This document shows, in pieces, positions 24,632 to 32,879 of a stretch of DNA of 49,073 nucleotides. The notes under the pieces are model-generated. The model was not told where the DNA came from. It saw only the letters and a list, made by a program, of their open reading frames with translations, and searched no databases. This stretch comes from Chlamydia sp. 17-3921 (lineage in GTDB: Bacteria; Chlamydiota; Chlamydiia; Chlamydiales; Chlamydiaceae): NCBI RefSeq assembly GCF_902705545.1, contig NZ_CACSHH010000009.1, positions 1 through 49,073 on the forward strand, written 5' to 3'. Within the stretch, counting starts at the first letter, position 1. The number at the start of each line of letters is the position of its first letter. Position numbers and translations under genes: made by a program.

Positions 24632-25824
24632 TATGAAAGTACCATATTAGCAGAAAAAGACGTTAGGGTGAGTTGTTGGCAAGCCTTAGCAATATCTTGG
24701 GGTTTAGCAAGTGCCGAAAGGCGAATAAAGCCTTTTCCATAGTTGCCAAAAGCATAACCTGGTGTTACGGCAATATGGTACTGATTTAAGAAAAAGTCAA
24801 AGACTTCATCATCAGAGATTCCTTTAGGAATTTCTACCCAAATATATGGGGCATGCTTCCCTCCATAAATATGAAATCCCGCTTTGCTAAGAGCTTTACA
24901 AAGTTGTAAACTTTGACGTTGATAGTGAGAAATAGCCTCCGAAGAGGAGAAAAAATCAAGGCCCACATAGCCTCCTTCTTGGATAGGTAGAGAAGCTCCA
25001 TTAAATACTGTTGAAACGAGTCGCTGCCAATCTGGAAGGATAGGTTGTCCGTCATTATAACATAATTCTTTTGGGACGACACTCCAGCCTAAGCGCATCC
25101 CTGTAAATCCTAGAGGTTTAGAAAACGATCCAACTTCTATAGCACAGGATTTCGCTCCGGGAATTTCGAAAATACTTTTAGGTAATTGTGGATCTGTAAT
25201 GAAGGTACTGTAGGCTGCATCGAATAAAATAACAGCATTATGGACCTGAGCATAGTCAACAAAGGCTTGAAGTTCTTCATGTGTAGCCATAACCCCTGTC
25301 GGATTATTTGGAAAACAGAGGCAGAGAATATCTATAGCGTGATTTTTGGGGAGCTCAGGAATGAACTGAGTTTCTTTTGTACTGGGGAGAGTTATTATTT
25401 TTTTGATTCCTGTAAGACGAGCTATATCGAGATAAGCAGGATATGTCGGATCTTGTAAAGCTAAAGTTTTTCCAGGACCAAATAAAGAAAATAAACGGAA
25501 GATATCGTTTTTAGCTCCATCCGTAATTGTGATTTCTTCGGAAGAGATAATGCCTTTGTATATGAGAGTAGAAATCTTTTCTCTAAGAATAGGAAGTCCC
25601 GCTTCAGGACCATAACCTTGATAACTTTTAAAAAAACTTTGTTTTTTAATACTGTTTTCTATTGCTGATGAGATGCATGAGTTTATAGGGTAACTTGTGT
25701 TTCCAACAGAGAGATCTGCAATCTCAATTTCTGGATTTTCTTTACAAAAACATCGAAGTTTATTGTTAATGCCAGAAAAAAAATAATGAGGAGATAAATT
25801 AGAAAAATAAGGATTTCTTTCCAT
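24631..25824 (-). CDS. dapL: LL-diaminopimelate aminotransferase
   Basis: This 397-residue PLP enzyme converts tetrahydrodipicolinate to LL-diaminopimelate in one step, bypassing DapD/C/E, for lysine and peptidoglycan. Key text includes DLSVGNTSYPI, YQGYGPEAGLPILREKIS, CFPNNPTGVMA, FDAAYSTFI, and VGSFSKPLGFTGMRLGW, in which K236 is the PLP Lys. An Arg for the carboxylate is in GKGFIRLSAL. Chlamydia are a classic source of DapL. A ribosome site AAGGG lies 8 bases before the ATG. The substrate-binding protein gene follows and overlaps by one base. Confidence 0.96.
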   Translation of the reverse strand: MERNPYFSNLSPHYFFSGINNKLRCFCKENPEIEIADLSVGNTSYPINSCISSAIENSIKKQSFFKSYQGYGPEAGLPILREKISTLIYKGIISSEEITITDGAKNDIFRLFSLFGPGKTLALQDPTYPAYLDIARLTGIKKIITLPSTKETQFIPELPKNHAIDILCLCFPNNPTGVMATHEELQAFVDYAQVHNAVILFDAAYSTFITDPQLPKSIFEIPGAKSCAIEVGSFSKPLGFTGMRLGWSVVPKELCYNDGQPILPDWQRLVSTVFNGASLPIQEGGYVGLDFFSSSEAISHYQRQSLQLCKALSKAGFHIYGGKHAPYIWVEIPKGISDDEVFDFFLNQYHIAVTPGYAFGNYGKGFIRLSALAKPQDIAKACQQLTLTSFSANMVLS

Positions 25825-26033
25825 CGAAAGTTCCCTTTGTAAGTCATAACCGGACGGTCAAACATCTTAAGAAAGGCTCAGCTTTTTTTATAGCCATTTA
25901 TTATTTTTCTAGATTTTCAGGTTTTTCAAAAAATTTTCTAGATACGAAAATACTTTCATTCCATGGAAATTGTTTTAGAGAGTTTTGAACTATTGCAGAA
26001 TAAATACTTTCTTTTCTATAGGTTATCAATGTC

Positions 26034-27260
26034 ATGGAAAAAGTTTTTCAATTTCGTTATTGTTTGTGTGGCCTGTTTTATTGGATGGGGATGTTTTTCC
26101 CTCTATATCTTGATGGGTCTTCTTGTCTTGAGTGCGAATATCAAGATAAAGCTGCCTTGCGTTCTGAGCAACTACCAAAAAATCTTTGGGGAGATGGAAA
26201 TGGCTGTTATTTAACAGGTTACACTCAAGCTTTGCTTGACATGCATTTTCTTGACAGCTGTGTTCAAGTTCTTATCGAAGATCGAACTGCGCATTTATTT
26301 TCTTTACCATCTGACGCTGTTCTTTCTAATACTATTGTAAATTTTATTAAAGACTTACCCTTTGTTTCTGTTGTTGAGATCTGCGATTGTCCTCAGGCCT
26401 GTTTTTGTCAATATTCTTCAACAACAACTCCTCTTCTTCCTAAGGAAAAAACTTTGGGAACCCACATTATTTGTGGAAAAGAAGGCATTTGGCTTCCTCA
26501 AAATACTATACTATTTTCTCCACTTATTGCTGATCCTCGGCAGGTGACCAATAGCGCCGGCATTCGGTTTAATGAAAAGGTTATAGGAAATCGTGTAGGA
26601 TCTGCAATTTTTGGTGGGGATTTTATTTTCCTTCGTCTTTTTGATCTTTCACGATTTCATGGGGATCTTGATATTGGTTTACAGGGAGGGGTTTTTTCAG
26701 TCTTTGATTTAGATCATCCCGAATCTTGTATGGTAAATTCTGATTTTTTTATTTCTGGAGTTTTGGGATGTGCTGTAAATAAGTGGAGTTTTCGTTTTCG
26801 CTTATGGCATCTTTCTTCTCATCTTGGAGATGAGTTTATCTTGACTCATCCTGCTTTCCCTAGATTCAACTTAAGTGATGAAGGAGTCGACTTTTTTGCT
26901 TCTTGGCGCTACACACCACACATTCGCTTATATGGAGGATGTGGTTATATTGTAAGTCGTGATTTATCTTTTCCGGAGCGACCTTTTTATTGTGAATGGG
27001 GAGCAGAAATTCGTCCTTTTGGTTTAAGAGAAGGCAACCTGCATGCTCAGCCTATTTTTGCCATGCATTTTCGTTGTTGGGAAGAACACCGATTCGGTAT
27101 AGATCAGACTTATATTGTTGGAATGGAATGGGCAAAATTCCAAGACATTGGAAGAAAAATTCGAGCTTTTTTAGAGTATCATCAAGGGTTCTCTAAAGAA
27201 GGACAATTTGTTCGAGAGCAGTGTAACTACTATGGCTTTCGCATGTCTTATGGTTTCTAA
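26034..27260 (+). CDS. DUF1207-like outer membrane protein
   Basis: This 408-residue protein has a hydrophobic N-terminus (about 7-27). Its second half matches DUF1207: FASWRYTPHIRLYGGCGYIV, then FAMHFRCWEEHRFGIDQTYIVGMEW, and RAFLEYHQGFSKEGQFVREQCNYYGFRMSYGF. It ends in Phe with alternating aromatic residues, the usual signature of an outer membrane beta barrel recognised by the BAM complex. The middle has a Cys-rich patch (CDCPQACFC, about residues 117-125) that could form disulfides in the periplasm or envelope. Several ATGs near the start are possible; I kept the one at 26034. It is convergent with the LOG gene and overlaps it by 4 bases. Function unknown. Confidence 0.8.
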   Translation: MEKVFQFRYCLCGLFYWMGMFFPLYLDGSSCLECEYQDKAALRSEQLPKNLWGDGNGCYLTGYTQALLDMHFLDSCVQVLIEDRTAHLFSLPSDAVLSNTIVNFIKDLPFVSVVEICDCPQACFCQYSSTTTPLLPKEKTLGTHIICGKEGIWLPQNTILFSPLIADPRQVTNSAGIRFNEKVIGNRVGSAIFGGDFIFLRLFDLSRFHGDLDIGLQGGVFSVFDLDHPESCMVNSDFFISGVLGCAVNKWSFRFRLWHLSSHLGDEFILTHPAFPRFNLSDEGVDFFASWRYTPHIRLYGGCGYIVSRDLSFPERPFYCEWGAEIRPFGLREGNLHAQPIFAMHFRCWEEHRFGIDQTYIVGMEWAKFQDIGRKIRAFLEYHQGFSKEGQFVREQCNYYGFRMSYGF

Positions 27261-29335
27261 ACAACAGTAAATCCTTTTTCTGGGGGAGGATATTCTGGTC
27301 CTATAGGAAGGGTTTGTAAGAGATAGTCATGAAAAACACGAATTCCTGCTTCTGCAGAAGAAATGCAGAAGAGACAGTTGTAGATCCATTCGGAACCCTG
27401 AATTGTCCCTCCAGCAATATTAATTTTGTATAATGATGAGATTTTTTCTGTCCAATAATCCTCAGGACCAATAAGAAATACTGGAACAGGAGCTTTTTTC
27501 TTGGTTTTTAAACTGACAAGTTCGAGAGCTAATTCAAAATCTGTTCCTACTCCACCTAAAAGAAATATAGCTAAATCTACGTGAAAATCTGCTTGACGTT
27601 CAAATAGAGAATCTAAACGGTAAGTCATTTTTGCTTCTACATAAGAATTTGTACTTTCTGCAAGCTCTGAGGTATATTCTATGCTGGCAAGATTGCCACA
27701 AGAAAGTAGAGAGAGCTCCTTTGCTATGCGATTACTCAAAGTCATAACACCAGTTCCTCCCCCAGTCATTATGGCAAGAGAAGCATTCTCAGGAAGATTA
27801 GGAAGGCGATATTTTTGAGAAAGAGCTTGTATTCCTTGAAGTAGTTCACGAAGAAGTTGCTCAGAATTTCCAAAAAGAATGCTGGAACCATGTATTCCAA
27901 TGAAGTAGGCCTTTTGGAATTTTTCTATTTGATGTGGAGGCACAAACATTCCCACATCTTTGTTCCTACGCTTAATGTATTGTAGGACACTTCGAGAGTT
28001 CAAATCGACCCAGAAAACAGAAATTCCAGAAAGATCGAGATCTAAAAGAAAACTTCGATCTCTTTGAGAAAAATAAATGCCATGAGAATAAGAGGGAAAT
28101 TGAAAGTAAATGCGTTTTAGAGAATCGGCGACATAATAAGATAAAAACATTCCTTTAAGCCATGATGAAGGAAAATAACGAGAGAAAAGTACTCCTTGAC
28201 TAGTGATTTTTCCTGTTTCCATGGCTTCTAAAAAAGGATAATAAGGCTCTTGTTGGATACATTTTTCAATGAGCTTGGGATCATTGTCATTGAGTATAGA
28301 GGTATTTGTAGATACAAGCCATGAGCTTGGTTGCAAATTAGAAATTTCACTGCCTTTTGATATAAATGTTGCAGTTTTTTCTTTTCCTTCAGGAGCAGAG
28401 TGGAAAATTTTGAAGACTTCTTCTTCAGAGTCTAAAGAGGTTTGAAGAAGGTCACGATGGGAGAAAAAAGAGTATTCTTTATAGGGTTCAATAGTAAAAA
28501 ATTCTAAAGGAATTCTTTCTATAGACTCAGAAGCATCACCATAAAATTCATAGATATCTCCAGATTCTTGAGTTGTTGGTTCGAGAATATTTGCAGCAGT
28601 ATGATTTAATCCTTTAGGTAAAAGATCTTGAACAACACGAGCAAAGACTGTGCGAATATGTAAGGGTTCTGTTTTAATTAAGAGAATTTTTTGTGCTTGA
28701 GGAATTTTTTTTTGATTTTGATGATGTTGATATAAAGAAAGGAATTTTCTTACTTGTAGACCTGGACGACTTAAGGCTTTGCTAATGAAGGGTAAGAAGC
28801 CATAAATTGTTTGTTCGTAAGTTACAATTCCTGGCAAAGTCGGTAGGGATGCTACAAGCCTGTTATCAATAACATCAAACGTTATAAGATTTTCTAATTT
28901 CTTCCCAAAACGAAGGAGAGGAGAACCATCTCTATCTTGATAATTGAGCATTCTTTCTAGGTAGCAAGGAAGTCGCACAAGCCGACGATCATCTGCAGCG
29001 AACAATTTTCCAAAGAAGCTTCCTGGTTCTAAGAGACTTAACATTGCCGTTGCTACAGGATCTTTACTGTAAAAGTGTAGTTGTATTTGAGCTTCTCTGC
29101 GGTTTTTATCTAATTCGCAATTGAGCATAAGGGCTTCGATACCTAATTGTGCTAATGAACTTTTTAGATTAAGTTGTAGGCAGTATTGGGGTAAGTGAAA
29201 GCCTAAAAAGTACTCGGGAATATTTTGAATTTTAGCTTCTCCTTCATAGAGATTTTGTGAAAGCATCTTTAAAGGAGAGCATAGATAGCCATCTGGAGAG
29301 ATAGCGTCATGATGAGAATGAATTAAATGACCCAT
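27257..29335 (-). CDS. large protein with C-terminal LOG-type nucleotide hydrolase domain
   Basis: This 692-residue protein carries a LOG/PpnN-like Rossmann domain at residues about 470-690. LAIMTGGGTGVM (about 520-531) is the GGGxxGxM motif, and FLLGGVGTDFELALELV (about 591-607) matches PGGxGTxxE with the Pro replaced by Leu. LOG-type enzymes cleave the glycosidic bond of nucleoside monophosphates to base and ribose 5-phosphate. The first 450 residues are not recognised and contain no obvious motif. The usual LOG protein has about 190 residues and PpnN about 450, so this is an extended chlamydial form. No signal peptide is seen. It is divergently transcribed from the MYG1-like gene. Confidence 0.75.
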   Translation of the reverse strand: MGHLIHSHHDAISPDGYLCSPLKMLSQNLYEGEAKIQNIPEYFLGFHLPQYCLQLNLKSSLAQLGIEALMLNCELDKNRREAQIQLHFYSKDPVATAMLSLLEPGSFFGKLFAADDRRLVRLPCYLERMLNYQDRDGSPLLRFGKKLENLITFDVIDNRLVASLPTLPGIVTYEQTIYGFLPFISKALSRPGLQVRKFLSLYQHHQNQKKIPQAQKILLIKTEPLHIRTVFARVVQDLLPKGLNHTAANILEPTTQESGDIYEFYGDASESIERIPLEFFTIEPYKEYSFFSHRDLLQTSLDSEEEVFKIFHSAPEGKEKTATFISKGSEISNLQPSSWLVSTNTSILNDNDPKLIEKCIQQEPYYPFLEAMETGKITSQGVLFSRYFPSSWLKGMFLSYYVADSLKRIYFQFPSYSHGIYFSQRDRSFLLDLDLSGISVFWVDLNSRSVLQYIKRRNKDVGMFVPPHQIEKFQKAYFIGIHGSSILFGNSEQLLRELLQGIQALSQKYRLPNLPENASLAIMTGGGTGVMTLSNRIAKELSLLSCGNLASIEYTSELAESTNSYVEAKMTYRLDSLFERQADFHVDLAIFLLGGVGTDFELALELVSLKTKKKAPVPVFLIGPEDYWTEKISSLYKINIAGGTIQGSEWIYNCLFCISSAEAGIRVFHDYLLQTLPIGPEYPPPEKGFTVV

Positions 29336-29413
29336 GGACCTGCTATTTAGAAATAAAGGTTTTGTTTTAGAGAAAAAATCTTTTTAAGAAAATGGAAAGA
29401 ATTGTCTTTGCGA

Positions 29414-29441
29414 TTGAGAATTATTTTTCTCTGAATACAAT
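29414..29441 (+). promoter_or_regulatory. putative sigma-66 promoter of the MYG1-HIT-HEAT operon
   Basis: TTGAGA (29414-29419), a 16-base spacer and TACAAT (29436-29441). Transcription near 29448 gives a leader of about 21 bases to the ATG at 29469. Confidence 0.55.
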
Positions 29442-29468
29442 GGAAGGTTTTTAAGAGGGATGGGAAAT

Positions 29469-30335
29469 ATGCAAATTCTGAGGAGTGTAGGTACTCACGA
29501 TGGTTCTTTTCATGCTGATGAGGTTACTGCGTGTGCTCTCCTGATTATCTTTGATCTTGTAGATGAAGAAAAAATTATTCGTTCTCGTAATCCCAAAGAG
29601 CTGGAGAAATGTGAGTATGTTTGTGATGTCGGAGGAATTTATTCTTTAAAAGATAAACGCTTTGATCATCATCAGCTATCTTATGTAGGGCCGTGGAGTA
29701 GTGCAGGTATGGTTTTACATTATCTTCAACAGATAGGGGCTCTCGATTCTGAAGAATATCATTTTCTCAATAACACCCTAATTCGTGGTGTAGATGATCA
29801 AGATAATGGAAGATTTTTCTCAGCAGAGGGTTTTTGCTCTTTCTCCGACATCATCAAAATTTATAATCCTAAAGAAGAAGAAAACTCTAAAAAAGATTTC
29901 TTTATAGCCTTGCATTTCACTATGGATTTCTTGCGTCGTTTGAGAGAGAAGTTTCGTTATGATCGTGCATGCCGAGAAATCGTTAGAGATGCTATGGAAA
30001 AGGAGAGGCTATGTTTATTTTTCGATCACCCTCTTGCTTGGCAAGAAAATTTCTTTTTTTTGGGAGGAGCTTCTCATCCTGCAGCTTTTGTGTGCTTCCC
30101 TTCTTGTGATCAATGGATTTTACGTGGTATCCCCCCAAACTTAGATCGACGCATGGAAGTACGAATCCCTTTTCCTAAAAGTTGGGCAGGACTTCTTGGA
30201 GAAGAATTGTCTAAAGTATCGCAAATTCCTGGCGCGGTATTTTGTCATAAAGGTCTTTTCCTTTCTGTTTGGACAAATCAAGAAAGCTGTCGAAGGGCTT
30301 TACAAGTGACTTTAGAAAAGAGAGGTATAGTGTGA
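29469..30335 (+). CDS. MYG1-like metal-dependent hydrolase
   Basis: This 288-residue protein belongs to the MYG1 family (UPF0160, DHH-like fold). SVGTHDGSFHADEVTACALL holds the first metal-binding His and Asp residues, and FDHHQLSYVGPWSSAGMVLHYL holds the DHH-type motif. RGVDDQDNGRF is the third hallmark. Eukaryotic MYG1 is reported as a 3'-5' RNA exonuclease; the bacterial role is uncertain. The frame also has an ATG at 29460, but AAGAGGG lies only one base before it and 9 bases before the ATG at 29469, so the later start is preferred. The HIT gene overlaps the end by 4 bases. Confidence 0.88.
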   Translation: MQILRSVGTHDGSFHADEVTACALLIIFDLVDEEKIIRSRNPKELEKCEYVCDVGGIYSLKDKRFDHHQLSYVGPWSSAGMVLHYLQQIGALDSEEYHFLNNTLIRGVDDQDNGRFFSAEGFCSFSDIIKIYNPKEEENSKKDFFIALHFTMDFLRRLREKFRYDRACREIVRDAMEKERLCLFFDHPLAWQENFFFLGGASHPAAFVCFPSCDQWILRGIPPNLDRRMEVRIPFPKSWAGLLGEELSKVSQIPGAVFCHKGLFLSVWTNQESCRRALQVTLEKRGIV

Positions 30336-30667
30336 CAACTATTTTTGAAAAGATTATTGATGGAGAAATTGATAGTGAAAAAGTTTTCGAAAATGAAAAT
30401 TTCATAGTGATCAAAGATCGCTTTCCTTTAGCTCCTGTACATCTACTAATCATTCCTAAAAAGCATATTGAAAAGTTTCAAAATATTGTCGAAGAAGATC
30501 TTATTCTTCTTGCTGAAGCTGGAAAAATCATACAACAATTAGCTAAAGAATTTAATATTACTGATGGCTATCGTATTGTAATTAATAATGGTGCTTCTGG
30601 AGGACAAACCGTATTCCATCTGCATATACATCTTTTGGGCGGACGCTCTTTAGGGGCTATTGCTTAG
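30332..30667 (+). CDS. HIT family protein (HinT-like nucleotide hydrolase)
   Basis: This 111-residue protein hydrolyses nucleoside phosphoramidates or related bonds in the HinT branch. TTIFEKIIDGEI at the N-terminus, VIKDRFPLAPVHLLIIPKKHIE and the C-terminal VFHLHIHLLGGRSLG holding the HxHxH triad are diagnostic. An open frame upstream to 30269 lies inside the MYG1-like gene. I place the start at GTG 30332, where GTGA overlaps the upstream stop and AGAGAGG lies 7 bases before. This gives the usual HinT length. Coupling with the MYG1-like gene suggests a shared nucleotide or RNA-related role. Confidence 0.94.
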   Translation: MTTIFEKIIDGEIDSEKVFENENFIVIKDRFPLAPVHLLIIPKKHIEKFQNIVEEDLILLAEAGKIIQQLAKEFNITDGYRIVINNGASGGQTVFHLHIHLLGGRSLGAIA

Positions 30668-30711
30668 TATTTTTCTATTGTTTTGGATCCTTTATTTGGG
30701 GAAATGAAACA

Positions 30712-32322
30712 TTGCTCCAATGCTTGTTGACACAGGATGTCTTTCAAGCTTCTCAAGAAAGTCTTCGCTTACTCTCTTCAGGACACTATTCTTTGGCACA
30801 AGCTAGATGGATGTTAAAGGCTTTTGCACAACAGAAAGATCTTGATTTATGGAGTTCTAGTTTTCGTTCTTGTTGTCAGCGCTATCCAGAATTATCAAAA
30901 AATCGAGATATTATTGAAGATTTAGGGTTAGAGATCATTAGCTCTGGAATAAAGCATCCCTCAGTAACAGTGCGTGCTATGAGTATTCTTTCTACAGGCC
31001 TTGCTAGGGACTTTCGTTTAGAGCATATTCTTTTGCAAGGATTTCATGATGACAGCGCTATTGTTCGTGCTTTATCTTTACAAATGTCTTTGCAGTATGG
31101 TTCTGAAAATCTTAAGCGAGCAATAGAATTTTTAGCTAGGAATGATGATTCTGTCCACGTACGCATGACTGCATACAAAATTGCGGCTCTTTTGCATATT
31201 GATAGTTTAGCTTCTTGGTTGAGAACTCAAGCAACAAATGGCTTTCTTGATGGAGAAGAACGAAGAGAAGCATTGAGAGCTTTATTAAGGTTAACATCTC
31301 AACCTTTGGAAAAATATGTATTTCAAGAGAACATAGACCAAGCTTTATTCATTTGCGAGATGCTTCGTCATCAAGATTACCCGAAAAATAGTGAAGAATT
31401 TTCTACATTGATTTCTATTTCACATCCTGAAGTGCAGGAAGCAGTTCTTCTCGCGGCTTTAGCTTGTCGTCGTGAGATTTCTTTTGATTCTGAATTTATT
31501 CAAAGTGTCCGAAATTTAGCAATAAGTTCTCCTTTTCCCAAAGTGCAATTACAAGCTGCTGCATTTTTATATTTATCAAAGGATCCTTTAGGATGCAGAC
31601 TTCTTGTTGAAGGGTTACAATCTCCATCTTCTACAGCTTGTGAAGCTGCTTCTGTAGCTGTATGCTCTTTAGGAGTCCATGGGATACCTTTAGCAAAGGA
31701 CCATGTCTCTTCCGTTATTTCAAGGAAAGCTTCTGCAAATCTTGCTGTACTACTTCTTGTAAGTCGTGAGGATATTGAAACCTCAGGGAAAATTATAGCA
31801 GACTATCTTGAAAATCCCGAGATGTGTTGGGCTATAAAACATTTTCTTTGGGAAACTCAATGCAATCTACAAATTGAAACTCTTCCTCATTATGCTGATA
31901 TGATGAAACGAGAGATTGGGAGAAAGCTTATGCATTTATTAATAGTTTCTCATTACAGCCAGGCAAAAGCTATAGCAACAAAATTTCTTATAGGGCAGCA
32001 ACAGGGATGGAGTTTTTTTTCTAGTATTTTCTGGGAAGAAGGGGACGAACAGACATCAGAATCTTTTATTTCAGATGTTTCTTTTGCTGCACAATTTGAG
32101 GGGGCTTTAGCAGAATTTTGTCAGAAGAAAGACTTTGAATCTCTGCAAACTCTTCTTAATTTTTTTTCTAAAAGTCGTTGGCAAGATAAACTTGCTATAA
32201 TTGAAGGAATCGCTTTTTCAGAAAATTTTGAAGCTCTTCCTTTTCTCTTAGAGTGCTGTTTTAAAGAAACCCCTTCGCTGCGGAGTGCAGCTGCAGGGGC
32301 ATTGTTTGCTCTTTATAAATAG
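30712..32322 (+). CDS. HEAT/ARM-like repeat protein, conserved chlamydial
   Basis: This 536-residue protein is predicted to be all-helical. Repeated helix pairs resemble HEAT repeats, for example SVTVRAMSILSTGLARD, SAIVRALSLQMSLQYGSENL, SVHVRMTAYKIAALL, FPKVQLQAAAFLYLSKDP and SSTACEAASVAVCSLGVHG. No catalytic motif is seen and there is no signal peptide, so a scaffold or binding role is likely. The start is taken as TTG 30712 with GGGGA about 9 bases before; the frame is open further upstream without a good start. It follows the HIT gene by 44 bases and probably ends the same transcript. I believe it corresponds to CT384. Confidence 0.78.
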   Translation: MLQCLLTQDVFQASQESLRLLSSGHYSLAQARWMLKAFAQQKDLDLWSSSFRSCCQRYPELSKNRDIIEDLGLEIISSGIKHPSVTVRAMSILSTGLARDFRLEHILLQGFHDDSAIVRALSLQMSLQYGSENLKRAIEFLARNDDSVHVRMTAYKIAALLHIDSLASWLRTQATNGFLDGEERREALRALLRLTSQPLEKYVFQENIDQALFICEMLRHQDYPKNSEEFSTLISISHPEVQEAVLLAALACRREISFDSEFIQSVRNLAISSPFPKVQLQAAAFLYLSKDPLGCRLLVEGLQSPSSTACEAASVAVCSLGVHGIPLAKDHVSSVISRKASANLAVLLLVSREDIETSGKIIADYLENPEMCWAIKHFLWETQCNLQIETLPHYADMMKREIGRKLMHLLIVSHYSQAKAIATKFLIGQQQGWSFFSSIFWEEGDEQTSESFISDVSFAAQFEGALAEFCQKKDFESLQTLLNFFSKSRWQDKLAIIEGIAFSENFEALPFLLECCFKETPSLRSAAAGALFALYK

Positions 32323-32337
32323 AAGAGTTTTAAGTGA

Positions 32338-32607
32338 TTACATTTTTTTGTCTTGGTTATCATCAAGTATGTCTTCTGTCAACTCTTCTTGATCATGCTT
32401 TGAAGATTTTGTTTCTGTAACTCGTTGTTTGTAGTTTCTTAGAGCGTTAATTAAAGAGTCTAGGAGCTCTTCTTGCTTTTCTTTAGAAGTTTCTTTTTTG
32501 CAGTATTCTTGGATCATTTTCAATAGCTCGTCTAAAATACAAATTCCATTATAAATGAATTTTTTTAATAAATAGGAAGCGGGTTTTTTAAAAGTTTTAA
32601 AAATCAT
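32338..32607 (-). CDS. 89-residue small protein, conserved-looking, related to the 34253-34447 protein
   Basis: This 89-residue protein is not named in any family I know. It has a basic N-terminus, a hydrophobic helix with FIYNGICILDELLKMI, and a charged helix with LLDSLINALRNYKQ, then an acidic tail (EELTEDILDDNQDK). It shares arrangement and the LL-SLI-L-KQ pattern with the 64-residue minus-strand protein at 34253-34447. The start ATG at 32607 has no clear ribosome site. It is convergent with the HEAT-like gene (15 bases) and divergent from the symporter gene across 272 bases. Confidence 0.55.
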   Translation of the reverse strand: MIFKTFKKPASYLLKKFIYNGICILDELLKMIQEYCKKETSKEKQEELLDSLINALRNYKQRVTETKSSKHDQEELTEDILDDNQDKKM

Positions 32608-32879
32608 GATAATAAACTTTTTAATTTTTTATTTATTCTATAACAAATGAATTTCATTCTAAAAAGTTTTTTATGGTTGAAAAAAAAACAAAGTTCTATG
32701 ATCTTTGTGTCATGAAAAATAAAGCCCTATACTGGAATCTTTGTGATTCTCTATTCTCTTTAAGTTTTCGCCATTCTGGGCGTTACCTTCATCCCTAATT
32801 TCTTTTATATACATTTGTAAATCTCAAAAAATTTGAGTTAAAAGCTGTAAATTTTTTAGTTGGTAATAGGATTTTAGGT

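Noticed and set aside
30269-30331. N-terminal extension of the HIT protein
   Set aside because: It would overlap the MYG1-like gene by 67 bases, is not part of the HinT fold, and a GTG with a good ribosome site at 30332 gives the usual length.
32640-32760. ATCTTTGTG repeats upstream of the symporter as operator sites
   Set aside because: Two short copies in AT-rich DNA with no inverted symmetry; too little to call a regulatory element.
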